A stretch of DNA of 64,000 nt from Novacetimonas cocois (GCF_003311635.1 NZ_QEXL01000001.1:236900-300899); one strand, 5' to 3'. Shown: positions 17,506 to 27,586, counted from the stretch's first letter. Made by a program: numbers and translations. Notes: generated by a model from the sequence alone, not told the origin.

Positions 17506-18900
17506 TTGTTCGAGACGCTGTCAGGCAAGCTCTCCGGTGTGTTCGATGGCCTCGCCAAGCGCGGGGCGCTGTCGGAGGCCGACGTCACCGAAGCCATGCG
17601 CGAGGTGCGTCTGGCGATGCTGGATGCCGACGTCGCGCTTCCGGTCGTCAAGGATTTCGTCAACAAGGTGCGCGAACGTGCCGTCGGGCACGAGGTGCTG
17701 GACAGCATCTCCCCCGGTCAGGCGGTCGCCAAGATCGTCAATGACGCGCTGATCGACGCGCTGGGCGGCGCGGGCGCGGTCCCGCTGAACCTCAGCGCCG
17801 TCCCGCCCGTGCCCATCCTGATGGTCGGACTTCAGGGATCGGGCAAGACGACGACGTCTGGCAAGATCGCGCTGCGGCTGGCGACACGCGAACGGCGCAA
17901 GGTCCTGCTCGCCAGTCTTGATACGCAGCGCCCGGCGGCCCAGCTGCAGCTGCAGCAGCTGGCCGAACGCGCGGGCGTTGCCTCGCTGCCGATCGTGGCG
18001 GGGCAGTCGCCGGTGGAAATCGCCCGTCGCGCGATGGATGTCGGACGTCGCGAGGGATATGACGTCGTCATCCTCGATACCGCCGGCCGCCTGTCGATCG
18101 ACGAGGCCCTGATGGACGAGGTGCGGGCCATCCGCGCCGAAACCAGCCCGGCGGAGACGCTGCTGGTTGTCGATGCGATGACCGGGCAGGACGCGGTCAA
18201 CACCGCCAAGGCCTTCAACGAGGCCGTGGGCGTCACCGGCGTGGTCATGACCCGTATGGATGGCGACGCGCGCGGGGGCGCCGCGCTGTCGATGCGCGCG
18301 ATCACCGGCGCGCCCATCAAGCTGACGGGCTCGGGCGAGAAGCTCGACGCGCTGGAGGAATTCCATCCCGAACGTGTCGCGGGCCGTATCCTCGGCCTTG
18401 GCGATATCGCGGGACTGGTCGAAAAGGCCGCCGATACGCTCGACCACGAGGAGAGCGAGAAGATTGCAGCCAAGATGCTGCAGGGCAAGTTCGACCTTGA
18501 CGATTACGCGGCCCAGATCCGGCAGATCAACAAGATGGGGTCCATTTCGGGCATCCTGAACATGCTGCCGGGCATGGGCAAGCTGAAGGAGGCGATGGGC
18601 GACAAGGAGATCGATACCTCGATCCTTGCGCGCCATCAGGCCATCATTTCATCCATGACCAAGGCGGAGCGCAAGACGCCCGCCATCATCAAGGCATCGC
18701 GCAAGAAGCGCATTGCCGCAGGGTCAGGAACAACCGTGCAGGAAGTGAACCGGCTGCTCAAGCAGTACGACACGATGTCCTCAATGATGAAGCGGTTGAA
18801 CAAGTTGGGGGTAAAGGGACTGATGCGTCAGGGCCTTTCCGCGCTGATGCCCGGCGGGGGACGTCCCCCCGGCGGCGGTGGCCGTCCGCCGTTTGGCTGA
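17506..18900 (+). CDS. ffh: signal recognition particle protein Ffh
   Basis: A 464-residue SRP54 GTPase that, with 4.5S RNA, targets membrane proteins to the translocon. The helical N domain is residues 1-90, and the G domain has GLQGSGKTTTSGK (P-loop), DTQRPAA, DTAGR and TRMDGDARGG. The methionine-rich M domain includes ILNMLPGMGKLKEAM and MMKRLNKLG, and a Gly/Pro-rich tail (PGGGRPPGGGG) closes it. The start is TTG at 17506, preceded by GGGGAAA at a good distance. It is the first gene of a translation operon. Confidence 0.96.
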   Translation: MFETLSGKLSGVFDGLAKRGALSEADVTEAMREVRLAMLDADVALPVVKDFVNKVRERAVGHEVLDSISPGQAVAKIVNDALIDALGGAGAVPLNLSAVPPVPILMVGLQGSGKTTTSGKIALRLATRERRKVLLASLDTQRPAAQLQLQQLAERAGVASLPIVAGQSPVEIARRAMDVGRREGYDVVILDTAGRLSIDEALMDEVRAIRAETSPAETLLVVDAMTGQDAVNTAKAFNEAVGVTGVVMTRMDGDARGGAALSMRAITGAPIKLTGSGEKLDALEEFHPERVAGRILGLGDIAGLVEKAADTLDHEESEKIAAKMLQGKFDLDDYAAQIRQINKMGSISGILNMLPGMGKLKEAMGDKEIDTSILARHQAIISSMTKAERKTPAIIKASRKKRIAAGSGTTVQEVNRLLKQYDTMSSMMKRLNKLGVKGLMRQGLSALMPGGGRPPGGGGRPPFG

Positions 18901-18959
18901 TGGCGCGTCACGTTTCCCTGTGTCTGTGTGTTTTACGAGTTATTTGTGGAGAAGTCTGA

Positions 18960-19304
18960 ATGAGCCTCAAGATCCGCCTTGCACGCGCTGGTGCGAAGAA
19001 GCGTCCCTACTACCACATCGTCGTGGCTGACAGCCGTTCGCCCCGCGATGGCCGCTTTATCGAAAAGGTCGGTTCCTACAACCCGATGCTGCCGTCCGAC
19101 CATGCCGACCGCGTGCGTCTGGTGGGTGAGCGCATCACCCACTGGCTGTCCAACGGCGCGCTGCCGACCGACCGCGTCGCCCGCTTCCTGGGCAATGCCG
19201 GCCTGGCGCCGAAGCCGACCTGGAACGAGCAGCCGAAGAAGTCCGCGCCGAAGAAGCGCGCGCAGGAACGCGCTGCTGCTGCGGCCGCGGCTGCCGCGGC
19301 CTGA
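18960..19304 (+). CDS. rpsP: 30S ribosomal protein S16
   Basis: A 114-residue S16. The N-terminal [20 protein letters not shown] and [13 protein letters not shown] are canonical for this assembly protein. The C-terminus is extended by a Lys-rich segment and about ten consecutive alanines, a lineage-type tail absent from E. coli S16. GGAGA precedes the ATG. It lies 59 bp after ffh and before rimM, whose product matures the same 30S particle. Confidence 0.97.
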   Translation: MSLKIRLARAGAKKRPYYHIVVADSRSPRDGRFIEKVGSYNPMLPSDHADRVRLVGERITHWLSNGALPTDRVARFLGNAGLAPKPTWNEQPKKSAPKKRAQERAAAAAAAAAA

Positions 19305-19344
19305 GGCCCGGCGGTAGACAGGCAGGCACGATAGAAGGCAGGCG

Positions 19345-19902
19345 ATGGATCGCGATCGTATCCTGATGGGCGTGGTGGGACGGCCGCATGGCGTGCGTGG
19401 GCTTGTGCATGTGCACAGCTATGCCGCCGTGCCCGAAGACCTTGCCCGTTACGGTGCGGTGCGTGATGAACACGGGAATGTCTGGCATCTGTCATGGCGG
19501 GGGAAAGGGATTGCCGAACTGCGTGACGCGGCGGGGCAGGCCATTTCCAGCCGTGAGGATGCGCAGAGGCTGGTCAACCGCAAACTGTATGTGGATCGTG
19601 CGGAACTGCCCGAACCTGAGGAAGACGAATTCTATGTCGCCGACCTTGTCGGGCTGCATGTGAGCGAACAGGGAACGGTGCCGCCGCGTGATCTGGGCCA
19701 GGTTCGCTTGGTCCATGATTATGGCGCGGGCGTCAGCCTGGAAATTGTCGGGCCGCAGGGCATGATCCTGCTGCCGTTCACGCGGGCCTGCGTGCCCGTG
19801 GTGGACATGGCGGCGCGCCGGATCGAGGTCGTGCTGCCCGACGAGATCGAGGTCCCGGCCGAGTTCTTCCCCGGCGATGGCGCGGCGGAGTCCGTGGCAT
19901 GA
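19345..19902 (+). CDS. rimM: 16S rRNA processing protein RimM
   Basis: A 185-residue RimM, a 30S maturation factor that binds S19. The N-terminal RimM barrel starts [17 protein letters not shown]. The second, PRC-barrel-like domain contains [14 protein letters not shown] and [19 protein letters not shown]. The stop overlaps the trmD start (ATGA), as expected for this operon. Confidence 0.94.
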   Translation: MDRDRILMGVVGRPHGVRGLVHVHSYAAVPEDLARYGAVRDEHGNVWHLSWRGKGIAELRDAAGQAISSREDAQRLVNRKLYVDRAELPEPEEDEFYVADLVGLHVSEQGTVPPRDLGQVRLVHDYGAGVSLEIVGPQGMILLPFTRACVPVVDMAARRIEVVLPDEIEVPAEFFPGDGAAESVA

Positions 19903-20648
19903 CGACGTGGCAGGTGACGGCCCTGACGCTGTTCCCCGAGATGTTTCCCGGTTCGCTCGGCTGTTCGCTGGCGGGACGGGCGCTGCGGGAGGGGATCTGG
20001 TCGATGGAAACGCAGGACCTGCGCAACCATGGGCTGGGCCGGCATCGCAACATCGACGATACGCCATTCGGCGGCGGGGCCGGCATGGTCATGCGGCCCG
20101 ATGTCGTATCGGCGGCGCTGAAGGATGTCGATCCTGCCGGGCGTCCCGTGATCTACCCCACCCCGCGTGGCCGCACCCTGACACAGTCGGACGTGCGGCG
20201 GTATGCGTCGGGGCCGGGGGTCGTCGTGCTGTGTGGCCGGTATGAAGGCGTGGACGAACGGGTGCTGGAGGCACGCGATATCGAACAGGTCTCCATCGGT
20301 GACTATATCCTGTCGGGAGGCGAGGTCGCGGCCCTTGTGCTGCTTGATGCCTGCGTGCGGCTGCTGCCGGGCGTCATGGGATCGGACAGCAGCGCGACTG
20401 AGGAAAGCTTTTCCGGCGGTCTGCTTGAATACCCGCATTATACCAGGCCGGCACGGTGGGAGGGGCATGACGTGCCCGATGTCCTGCTGTCCGGTGATCA
20501 TGGCGCCGTTGCCCGGTGGCGTCATGAAATGGCCGAGATGGCAACGCGGCAGCGGCGTCCCGACCTGTGGGCCGCCTATGTGGCGCGTGCTGGCGAAGAT
20601 ATCTCCCGACCTGTCGGCGTGCATGCCGGCGTGGATCGGCTGAACTGA
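19899..20648 (+). CDS. trmD: tRNA (guanine-37-N1)-methyltransferase TrmD
   Basis: A 249-residue SPOUT-class enzyme making m1G37 in tRNAs that read CNN and related codons, which prevents +1 frameshifting. Characteristic segments are [35 protein letters not shown] (trefoil-knot SAM site) and [12 protein letters not shown]-like [15 protein letters not shown]. tRNA-Pro(GGG) at 34.5 kb and tRNA-Leu(UAG) at 61.8 kb, both with G37, are natural substrates. It overlaps rimM by four bases. Confidence 0.96.
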   Translation: MTTWQVTALTLFPEMFPGSLGCSLAGRALREGIWSMETQDLRNHGLGRHRNIDDTPFGGGAGMVMRPDVVSAALKDVDPAGRPVIYPTPRGRTLTQSDVRRYASGPGVVVLCGRYEGVDERVLEARDIEQVSIGDYILSGGEVAALVLLDACVRLLPGVMGSDSSATEESFSGGLLEYPHYTRPARWEGHDVPDVLLSGDHGAVARWRHEMAEMATRQRRPDLWAAYVARAGEDISRPVGVHAGVDRLN

Positions 20649-20677
20649 ATACAAACCAATCAACCAAGGACCCGATC

Positions 20678-21076
20678 ATGAACATCATCCAGAAATACGA
20701 GGCGGAAGAAATCGCCCGTCTGACCGCGACCCGCGCGGTTCCGGAATTTGCCCCGGGCGACACGGTGCGCGTCGGCGTGCATGTGGTCGAAGGTTCGCGC
20801 AAGCGTGTGCAGGCCTATGAAGGCGTGGTGATCGCGCGTTCGAACAAGGGCCTGAACAGCAACTTCACCGTGCGCAAGATTTCCAATGGTGAAGGCGTGG
20901 AGCGCGTGTTCCCGCTGTATTCCCCCGCCATCGCCGACATCACGGTGGTCCGTCGCGGCATGGTCCGCCGTGCGAAGCTGTATTACCTGCGTGGCCGTCG
21001 CGGCAAGTCCGCCCGTATCGCGGAACGTCCCCGCGACACGACGCCCGCAGCCACCACGGAAGCGGCGGCGAACTGA
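20678..21076 (+). CDS. rplS: 50S ribosomal protein L19
   Basis: A 132-residue L19, at the 30S-50S interface. It begins [15 protein letters not shown]; the core has [16 protein letters not shown] and [14 protein letters not shown], and the conserved end is [15 protein letters not shown]. An Ala/Thr-rich tail follows. AAGGA precedes the ATG at 20678; a longer overlapping frame inside trmD is not used. A terminator hairpin follows. Confidence 0.97.
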   Translation: MNIIQKYEAEEIARLTATRAVPEFAPGDTVRVGVHVVEGSRKRVQAYEGVVIARSNKGLNSNFTVRKISNGEGVERVFPLYSPAIADITVVRRGMVRRAKLYYLRGRRGKSARIAERPRDTTPAATTEAAAN

Positions 21077-21092
21077 TCCGCGACCCTGCCGT

Positions 21093-21138
21093 CCGTCCTG
21101 TCGCATGCTGGCGCGTCAGGACGGATGGCGCTTTTTTT
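21093..21138 (+). terminator. rho-independent terminator after rplS
   Basis: The 8-bp stem CCGTCCTG (21093-21100) pairs with CAGGACGG (21117-21124), and a run of T follows at 21132-21138. It closes the ffh-rplS operon before leuC. Confidence 0.75.
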
Positions 21139-21227
21139 CGATTGCAAGGCCGGCACCGTTCGTATCTGCCATGATGCAGCCAACGAACCACGGATCCGGC
21201 ATGTCGTATGCTGGGGGATAGGAACTG

Positions 21228-22631
21228 ATGGCTGCACGTACGCTGTTCGACAAGATTTGGGACAGTCATGTCGTGGAACGTCTCCCGGACAGTACGGCCA
21301 TCCTTTATATCGACCGTCACCTTATCCATGAGGTGACAAGCCCGCAGGCGTTCGAGGGGCTGCGGATGACCGGGCGGCGTCTGCGCCATCCGGAAGCCAT
21401 GATCGCGGTGGTCGATCACAACGTCCCGACATCCGACCGCACATTGCCGATCGAGGAGGCGGAAAGCCGCAACCAGATCGAGACGCTGGAACGTAACGTC
21501 GCGGAATTCGGCGTGCCGTATTTCCCGCTGCTGTCGGAACGTCAGGGCATCGTGCATGTCGTCGGGCCGGAACAGGGGATTTCCCTGCCGGGCATGACCA
21601 TCGTGTGCGGCGACAGCCATACCTCCACCCATGGCGCGCTGGGCGCGCTGGCGTTCGGGATCGGCACGTCCGAGGTCGAGCACGTCATGGCGACGCAGAC
21701 CCTGCTGCAGAAACCCGCCAGGAACATGAAGGTCGCGGTGGAGGGCAAGGTCGGTCCGGGCGTCAGCGCCAAGGACATCATGCTGGCGATCATCGGCAGG
21801 CTCGGCACGGCCGGGGGGACCGGCTACATCATCGAATTCACCGGCTCCGCGATCCGGGCGCTCGACATGGCGGGGCGCATGACGATCTGCAACATGTCGA
21901 TCGAGGCCGGGGCGCGCGCCGGGCTTGTCGCCCCGGACGAGACGACGTTCGAATATGTGCGCGGCCGTCCCTTCGCCCCCAAGGGCGAAGCGTTCGAACA
22001 GGCCGTTGCCTACTGGAAGACCCTCGTCTCCGACGAGGGTGCGCATTACGACAAGGTGGTGGAACTGCGGGCCGAGGAGATTTCGCCCGTCCTGACATGG
22101 GGCACCAGCCCGGAAACCGTCATTCCCGTGACCGGGAACGTACCGGACCCCGCCGATGAACCGGACATGGCGCGCAGGGCGCAGATGCAGCGCATGCTCG
22201 ACTACATGGGGCTGAGCGCCGGGCAGAAGATCGCGGGCACGCCCGTTGATGTCGTCTTCATCGGGTCCTGCACCAACAGCCGGATCGAGGACCTGCGCGC
22301 CGCGGCCGCCATCGTGGCGGGACGGCACGTCGCCGAAGGCGTGCGCGCGATGGTCGTGCCGGGATCGGGGATCGTGAAGGCGCAGGCGGAGCAGGAGGGG
22401 CTGGACCGCATTTTCCTCGATGCCGGGTTTGAATGGCGCGAGGCGGGATGTTCGATGTGCCTTGGCATGAACCCGGACAAGCTGACGCCGGGGCAGCGTT
22501 GCGCCTCGACATCCAACCGTAATTTCGAGGGACGGCAGGGACCCGGTGGCCGCACCCACCTGCTGTCGCCCGCGATGGCGGCCGCGGCGGCTGTCACGGG
22601 ATGTCTGACCGATGTGCGGGAGCTGATCTGA
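21228..22631 (+). CDS. leuC: isopropylmalate isomerase large subunit LeuC
   Basis: A 467-residue aconitase-family subunit which, with LeuD, converts 2- to 3-isopropylmalate in leucine synthesis. It carries a [4Fe-4S] cluster; the ligating cysteines are in [12 protein letters not shown] and the pair [10 protein letters not shown]. Other signatures are [20 protein letters not shown] and [13 protein letters not shown]. The ATG at 21228 follows GGGGGATAGGA. leuD starts two bases after the stop. Confidence 0.97.
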   Translation: MAARTLFDKIWDSHVVERLPDSTAILYIDRHLIHEVTSPQAFEGLRMTGRRLRHPEAMIAVVDHNVPTSDRTLPIEEAESRNQIETLERNVAEFGVPYFPLLSERQGIVHVVGPEQGISLPGMTIVCGDSHTSTHGALGALAFGIGTSEVEHVMATQTLLQKPARNMKVAVEGKVGPGVSAKDIMLAIIGRLGTAGGTGYIIEFTGSAIRALDMAGRMTICNMSIEAGARAGLVAPDETTFEYVRGRPFAPKGEAFEQAVAYWKTLVSDEGAHYDKVVELRAEEISPVLTWGTSPETVIPVTGNVPDPADEPDMARRAQMQRMLDYMGLSAGQKIAGTPVDVVFIGSCTNSRIEDLRAAAAIVAGRHVAEGVRAMVVPGSGIVKAQAEQEGLDRIFLDAGFEWREAGCSMCLGMNPDKLTPGQRCASTSNRNFEGRQGPGGRTHLLSPAMAAAAAVTGCLTDVRELI

Positions 22632-22632
22632 A

Positions 22633-23256
22633 ATGGATAAATTCACGGTCCTGACGGGCACTGCCGCTCCGCTGCCGCAGGAAAACATCGACACGGACAA
22701 GATCATTCCCGCGCGGTTCCTCAAGACCACAAAGCGTTCCGGGCTTGGCGTGCATGCGTTCGACAGCATGCGCTACAACGTCGATGGTTCGGAAAACCCC
22801 GATTTCATCCTGAACCAGGCGCCGTATCGCAAATCGCAGATCCTGATCACCCATGACAATCTGGGCTGTGGCTCATCGCGCGAACATGCGCCATGGGCCC
22901 TGCTGGATTTCGGGATCCGCTGCGTCATCGCGCCGTCATTCGCGGATATCTTTTTCAACAACTGTTTCAAGAACGGCATCCTGCCGATCGCCCTGCCGCG
23001 CGAGATATGCGACGAACTGATGGCCGATTCCCGCATGGGGGAAAACGCCCGCATCACCATCGACCTGCAACGCCAGGTGGTCGTTCGCCCGGATGGCACC
23101 GAAATTCCGTTCGAGGTTGATCCCCTGCGCAGGCACCTGCTGCTGGAGGGACTGGACGATATCGGCCAGACGCTGCAGCACGAGGACGCGATCGAGACAT
23201 TCGAGGCGCGCCGCAGGCGGGACGAACCATGGATGCCTTCCATCACCATCGACTGA
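22633..23256 (+). CDS. leuD: isopropylmalate isomerase small subunit LeuD
   Basis: A 207-residue small subunit of isopropylmalate isomerase. Signatures include [16 protein letters not shown] and [19 protein letters not shown]. It follows leuC after one base and precedes leuB by 46 bp, giving a leuCDB operon. leuA is not in the window. Confidence 0.96.
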   Translation: MDKFTVLTGTAAPLPQENIDTDKIIPARFLKTTKRSGLGVHAFDSMRYNVDGSENPDFILNQAPYRKSQILITHDNLGCGSSREHAPWALLDFGIRCVIAPSFADIFFNNCFKNGILPIALPREICDELMADSRMGENARITIDLQRQVVVRPDGTEIPFEVDPLRRHLLLEGLDDIGQTLQHEDAIETFEARRRRDEPWMPSITID

Positions 23257-23302
23257 ACGTCGCGGCGCCAGCAGGGGTCAGTTTTTTCAGCAGGGAGCTG
23301 TC

Positions 23303-24418
23303 ATGTCCGAAACCAAGAAACTTCTGATCCTTCCTGGTGATGGAATCGGTCCCGAAATCATGCGCGAGGTGGCGCGCATCATGGCGTGGATGAGCCGCGC
23401 GCGCGGGATCAATTTCGACATTACCGAGGACCTGGTGGGCGGCGCGTCGCTGGCGGTGCATGGGGTGCCCATCCGTCAGGAAGTCATTGACAAGGCCCGG
23501 GCCGTCGATGCGGTGCTGTTCGGTTCGGTGGGGGACCCGAAATGGGTGTCCGCCGGATTTGACCGGCGTCCCGAAATCGCGATCCTCAAGCTGCGGCAGG
23601 AACTTGGCCTGTTTGCCAACCTGCGCCCGGCAAAGGTGTTCGACGCCCTGGCCGAGGCCAGCACGCTGAAGCCCGAGGTGGTACGCGGGCTGGACATCAT
23701 GATCGTGCGCGAAACGGTGGGCGGGATCTATTTCGGCAATCCGCGTGGCATTGAAACCCTGCCGGACGGTTCGCGGCGCGGCATCAATACCGAAGTCTAT
23801 ACGACGCCGGAAATCGAACGCGTGGCCCGCGTTGCGTTCGACCTTGCGCGCAAGCGTGGCAATCGCGTCTGTTCGGTCGAGAAGTGCAACGTGATGGAAA
23901 GCGGCCTGTTGTGGAAAGAGGTCGTGACCGACCTGCATGCACGTGAATACGCCCGTGTCGAACTGACGCACATGCTGGCGGACAACTGCGCCATGCAGCT
24001 GGTGCGCAATCCGCGCCAGTTCGACGTGATCGTCACGGGGAACCTGTTTGGTGACTTGCTGTCGGATCTTGCCTCCATGCTGACCGGCAGCCTTGGCATG
24101 CTGCCTTCGGCCACGCTAGGCGCCGTGGATGCCAACGGGAAGCGTCCCGCCCTGTATGAACCGATCCACGGCAGCGCGCCCGATATCGCGGGCAAGGGGC
24201 AGGCCAATCCGCTGGCGCAGATCCTCTCCTTCGCGATGCTGCTGCGGTATTCGTTCGACATGCATGAAGATGCGGCCCTGATCGAAACCGCGGTGGCAAA
24301 CGTGCTGGCCAGCGGTCTGCGGACGGCCGATATCATGAGCCCCGGCATGGCCGTCGTGGGCACCGAGGTCATGGGAGAGGCCGTGGTGCGCGAACTCGAC
24401 AAGCTGCAGCAGGGCTGA
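23303..24418 (+). CDS. leuB: 3-isopropylmalate dehydrogenase LeuB
   Basis: A 371-residue NAD-dependent dehydrogenase that oxidatively decarboxylates 3-isopropylmalate. It opens [16 protein letters not shown]. Substrate-contacting segments are [27 protein letters not shown] and [14 protein letters not shown], and [15 protein letters not shown] binds NAD. The ATG at 23303 follows CAGGGA. Two strong hairpins follow the gene. Confidence 0.97.
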   Translation: MSETKKLLILPGDGIGPEIMREVARIMAWMSRARGINFDITEDLVGGASLAVHGVPIRQEVIDKARAVDAVLFGSVGDPKWVSAGFDRRPEIAILKLRQELGLFANLRPAKVFDALAEASTLKPEVVRGLDIMIVRETVGGIYFGNPRGIETLPDGSRRGINTEVYTTPEIERVARVAFDLARKRGNRVCSVEKCNVMESGLLWKEVVTDLHAREYARVELTHMLADNCAMQLVRNPRQFDVIVTGNLFGDLLSDLASMLTGSLGMLPSATLGAVDANGKRPALYEPIHGSAPDIAGKGQANPLAQILSFAMLLRYSFDMHEDAALIETAVANVLASGLRTADIMSPGMAVVGTEVMGEAVVRELDKLQQG

Positions 24419-24429
24419 TCACGCCATCC

Positions 24430-24491
24430 GCATGGCGGGCGGCCCCCTGTCCGTCCGCCATGCTGCCTGATCCCCGATGGCAGGGATCAGG
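24430..24491 (+). terminator. two tandem hairpins after leuB
   Basis: Hairpin 1 pairs GCATGGCGG (24430-24438) with CCGCCATGC (24455-24463). Hairpin 2 pairs CCTGATCCC (24466-24474) with GGGATCAGG (24483-24491). Neither has a U-run, so they may be weak terminators or 3'-end stabilisers of the leuCDB mRNA. Confidence 0.5.
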
Positions 24492-24517
24492 ACGATCCGG
24501 TCCGCCTTTCGAAAGTT

Positions 24518-24658
24518 GTCTGAAAAGGCAGGGCCACCAATAATCTGAATTTATAGAAGTTTTTGGTGAAGCTTTTTGCAAAAAGCTTCATGAAGACGTC
24601 GCCTTTTGGGGAAAGGGTGACACCCGGAAACTCCGTTGTTTTTCAAACAGCCTCTTAC
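24518..24658 (+). repeat. dispersed double-hairpin element, copy 1
   Basis: An approximately 140-bp AT-rich intergenic element between leuB and the OmpR-type gene. It starts GTCTGAAAAGGC (24518) and contains a perfect 24-bp palindrome at 24567-24590 (TGAAGCTTTTT arms). A second, imperfect hairpin follows (GTCGCCTTT near 24598 with AAAGGGTGAC). The outer arms GTTTTTGGTG and CACCCGGAAAC enclose both. It ends near TTTTTCAAACAG (24639-24650). Related copies lie at 44353-44480 (inverted) and 56348-56500. Confidence 0.8.
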
Positions 24659-25398
24659 AGGCCAGGCTTGAGGACATATCCCTTGCCCCGTACCGTCTGG
24701 AGGAAGCGCGGCTCCCTCGGGTCGGGTTCGATACGGCGGCGCAGGCGCGTCACCTGCACGTCAACGGCGCGTTCGCCGATCTCGTCCATCTCCAGCGTCT
24801 GGGCGATTTCAAGGCGTGAGAGCACTTCGTTGGGATGGCGCGCCAGAACCGCCAGCAGCGCGGATTCCCCGCCTGTCAGGTGAACCGTACCGTCCTTGCC
24901 GCTCAGCAGGCTACGGGCCGGGTCGAATTCCAGTTCGCCCAGCCGGACGATCCGCAGGTTGTTGGTCGGCGGCGGCGGTGCGAAACGCCGCAGGTGCGCC
25001 TTGAGCCGCAGCAGGAGCTCGCGGGGTTCGAAGGGCTTGCCAAGGTAATCGTCCGCGCCGGCTTCCAGACCGATGATCCTGTCTTCGGGCTCTCCGCGCG
25101 CGGTCAGCAGCAGGATGGGGAAATCCAGCCCTTCGTTACGCAGGTCCCGTGTCAGTTCCAGCCCATTTTCGCCCGGCATCGTGATGTCCAGCACCAGCGC
25201 GTCGGGCTGCATGAAGCCAAGGACCTGACGTGCCTCCTGCGCGGATGCGGCGATGCTGACGCGGAATCCCTGTTCCGTCAGATAGCGCTGCAGCAGCCGG
25301 CGCAGGCGCGGATCGTCATCAACCACCACGATATGCGCGTCGAGCGCGGCGGGTTCACGCAGCGCGGGGGAGGCGGCGGGACGGGGGGACCTGTTCAT
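24655..25398 (-). CDS. OmpR-family response regulator (PetR-like)
   Basis: A 247-residue response regulator. The receiver domain (22-140) has acidic pair D28/D29, phosphorylated D71 in LVLDITMPG, T99 and K121 in LGKPFEPRE. The C-terminal winged helix ends in AVDVQVTRLRRRIEPDP and VRGKGYVL. The ATG overlaps the stop of the MarR-type gene, an order like petP-petR of Rhodobacter capsulatus. The likely kinase partner is the EnvZ-like protein at 27.7 kb. Its target genes cannot be read here. Confidence 0.9.
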   Translation of the reverse strand: MNRSPRPAASPALREPAALDAHIVVVDDDPRLRRLLQRYLTEQGFRVSIAASAQEARQVLGFMQPDALVLDITMPGENGLELTRDLRNEGLDFPILLLTARGEPEDRIIGLEAGADDYLGKPFEPRELLLRLKAHLRRFAPPPPTNNLRIVRLGELEFDPARSLLSGKDGTVHLTGGESALLAVLARHPNEVLSRLEIAQTLEMDEIGERAVDVQVTRLRRRIEPDPREPRFLQTVRGKGYVLKPGL

Positions 25399-25937
25399 TC
25401 ACGACTCCGTTGTGTCTGACCGGGCGCTACGGCATCGCGGTGGTGTGCCACGCGATTCGATTCGTCAATCAGCCCCTGCATGACCCGACGGAATCCCTCG
25501 ACAGCCGGACCGCCCGCATCGCGATAGACGCGCAACAGGACTTCACGCTGTTTTTCGAACAGGCGACGCTCCATCTCGCATCCTGCCTCGGTCAGGCGCA
25601 GCAGGCGCATGCGCCGGTCGCGCGGGCTGGTGCGTTGATGGATCAGTCCGCGCCGCAGCAGGTCGTGCAGGGCACGCGCCATGCTTTGCTTGGTAATGGC
25701 CAGAATGTCCAGAAGCGCGCCCACGGAAATATCGGGTTCGTTTTTTACAAACTGTAAGATTCGCTGATGGGCATGCCCGATCTGCATTTCCTCCAGCAGG
25801 GGATCCAGCAGGCTTCCAAAACTCCGGCAGGCCAGCGTCATCAGGATCTGCGCCTGACGCATGTCCTCGTCGCGCAGGAACAGGAGTTCCACGCCCGCAC
25901 GGGCGCGTGCGCGGGGGGGAATCGGGGGAGGGGGCAA
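25395..25937 (-). CDS. MarR-family regulator (PetP-like)
   Basis: A 180-residue MarR-type winged-helix protein. The DNA-binding region (about 55-125) includes AHQRILQFVKNEPDISVGALL, then LAITKQSMARALHDLLRRGLI (recognition helix) and the wing RTSPRDRRMRLLRLTEAG. Its stop overlaps the start of the response-regulator gene by four bases, so the two are co-translated. The paired MarR/OmpR arrangement resembles petP/petR. The ligand is unknown. Confidence 0.87.
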   Translation of the reverse strand: MPPPPIPPRARARAGVELLFLRDEDMRQAQILMTLACRSFGSLLDPLLEEMQIGHAHQRILQFVKNEPDISVGALLDILAITKQSMARALHDLLRRGLIHQRTSPRDRRMRLLRLTEAGCEMERRLFEKQREVLLRVYRDAGGPAVEGFRRVMQGLIDESNRVAHHRDAVAPGQTQRSRE

Positions 25938-25980
25938 TCGCTGCTCGGTCAGGGAAAGGGGGAAAGGGGAGAGGGGCGTA

Positions 25981-26598
25981 TCAGAAGGGCCGGCCCATCA
26001 GGCGGTTCTTCAGGCGGGTGATGCGCGCGATATCCGCCAGCCTGCGGTCGAGGAATTCTTCCACCGCGGCCATGTTGCCGCCACGCGCCAGCCAGAACAG
26101 CAGGGTGGAGACATAGATCCCCGTCAGCGAAATGCGTTTGGTCGCGTGGGTAAAACCCTGCGAATCGTCGCCGGCCGCCGTCCAGATGGCATTGACCGTG
26201 CGCGCGATGGTGCGTGCCAGGATATGGGCATGTCCCGGCATCATCAGCACCGCCAGGGCATGGCGCACGGCGGGGCGGTGGGGGACTGCCTGTTCAAGGC
26301 GGAACATGATCGCGGCACGGACCCGGCGGCTCAGTTTACGGGAATGGAAACCGTGCGCTGCGGCCAGCATGTCGCGATCGGCCAGGTCGAAGCTGGCTTC
26401 GGCCACGTCGGCGATGCCGCCGGGAAACAGCAGGTCGGCATTGTTGCCCGCCACCTGCCGCACGATGGCCATGGACCATTCCCGATGTCCCACCCCGGAC
26501 ATCATCTGGCGGATGGCGGCGTCGCGGGCGGGGGAATGATCGACGGGCGGGGGAGTGAGGCATGATGCGGCCGACGCCGTGATGAAGGATCCGATCAT
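25981..26598 (-). CDS. COQ9 family protein (ubiquinone synthesis)
   Basis: A 205-residue protein. The C-terminal half, with KRISLTGIYVSTLLFWLA and FLDRRLADIARI, matches the COQ9 family, lipid-binding TetR-like proteins that support ubiquinone ring hydroxylation. The start at 26598 overlaps the stop of the deformylase gene (ATGA), so the pair is co-translated. Acetic acid bacteria rely on ubiquinone for their periplasmic oxidases, which fits. The N-terminal 25 residues are low in family signal. Confidence 0.75.
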   Translation of the reverse strand: MIGSFITASAASCLTPPPVDHSPARDAAIRQMMSGVGHREWSMAIVRQVAGNNADLLFPGGIADVAEASFDLADRDMLAAAHGFHSRKLSRRVRAAIMFRLEQAVPHRPAVRHALAVLMMPGHAHILARTIARTVNAIWTAAGDDSQGFTHATKRISLTGIYVSTLLFWLARGGNMAAVEEFLDRRLADIARITRLKNRLMGRPF

Positions 26599-27131
26599 GC
26601 CTGCTGTGCTCCGTAACGTGCCATTTCAGTGTCAAACCCCATCAGTCGGAGATCGTTCATTCGCATCGGGTACAATATGCCGTCGAGGTGATCATATTCA
26701 TGTTGCATCACATTCGCCAGAAAACCCGACGCGGTGCCCGCGACAGGCTGTCCCTGCGCATCAAGGCCACTATAGCCGATGCGGGCATGGCGCGGCACCC
26801 ATCCCCGCATTCCCGGAATCGACAGGCATCCCTCCAGCCGCAGGACGGTTTCTTCATCCAGCGGGGTGATCTGCGGATTTATCAGCACTGACGGCCCGCA
26901 GGGCTGGTCATCCTCGGCGCCGGTGTTACGTGCCTGCGGCACACGATAGACAAATATCCGGCATGAACGGTGGATCTGCGGCGCGGCAAGGCCGACGCCA
27001 CCCGCATCCTCCATCGTTTCGATCATGTCGGCCACCAGCTGGCGGATGTCGGGATGGGTGGGGTCCGTGACCTCATCGGCGCGACGTAGCAGCACGGGAT
27101 GGCCCATGCGTGCGATCTTGAGCAGGGTCAT
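26595..27131 (-). CDS. def: peptide deformylase
   Basis: A 178-residue deformylase that removes the formyl group from nascent proteins. All three motifs are present: GVGLAAPQI, EGCLSIPG (metal Cys) and HEYDHLDG (metal His pair and catalytic Glu-type region; here HEYDH). The start at 27131 (MTLLKIARMGHPVLL) matches family N-termini and has AAAGGA about 12 bases upstream. An ATG at 27152 would add seven residues but lacks a good SD. The COQ9 gene overlaps its 3' end. Confidence 0.94.
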   Translation of the reverse strand: MTLLKIARMGHPVLLRRADEVTDPTHPDIRQLVADMIETMEDAGGVGLAAPQIHRSCRIFVYRVPQARNTGAEDDQPCGPSVLINPQITPLDEETVLRLEGCLSIPGMRGWVPRHARIGYSGLDAQGQPVAGTASGFLANVMQHEYDHLDGILYPMRMNDLRLMGFDTEMARYGAQQA

Positions 27132-27240
27132 GACGGCGTTGATCCTTTGCATCGGGTGGTAAAACGCGTCGCCTGCGTTTCATGCATGGGACGGTCGTGA
27201 AATAACCTGTCCCGGCGCGATATAAAACCACCGGAAATAT

Positions 27241-27270
27241 TTGTGTTGGCCGATCGGGCTGTGATATAGG
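27241..27270 (+). promoter_or_regulatory. candidate promoter for rpsU
   Basis: TTGTGT (27241-27246) is followed 16 bp later by GATATA (27263-27268) inside TGTGATATAGG. It lies about 115 bp before rpsU in the divergent gap with def. The -10 region is reasonable and the -35 moderate. Confidence 0.4.
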
Positions 27271-27382
27271 TGCGGCCCGTTTGGGAATCGCACGCAGGGA
27301 ATGGCCTCGGGCGGTCATCCCCCATTACAGATACCCATCGCCGCCGGCGCAAGTGACGGCTAAAGCAGGAGTTGACGACCCA

Positions 27383-27586
27383 GTGCAGGTTCTCGTTCGT
27401 GATAATAACGTCGATCAGGCTCTCAAGGCCCTCAAGAAGAAGATGCAGCGTGAAGGCATCTTCCGGGAAATGAAGCTGCGTCGGCACTATGAAAAGCCGT
27501 CTGAGCGCAAGGCGCGCGAAGCTGCAGAAGCCGTGCGCCGTGCGCGCAAGATGGAGCGCAAGCGTCTGGAACGCGAAGGGTTCTGA
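27383..27586 (+). CDS. rpsU: 30S ribosomal protein S21
   Basis: A 67-residue S21 with the canonical sequence [20 protein letters not shown] and a basic C-terminus ([14 protein letters not shown]). The start is GTG at 27383, with AGGAG 11 bases upstream. The same frame is open further upstream to 27281, but those residues do not belong to S21. A terminator follows, and the sensor-kinase gene starts 88 bp downstream. Confidence 0.96.
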   Translation: MQVLVRDNNVDQALKALKKKMQREGIFREMKLRRHYEKPSERKAREAAEAVRRARKMERKRLEREGF

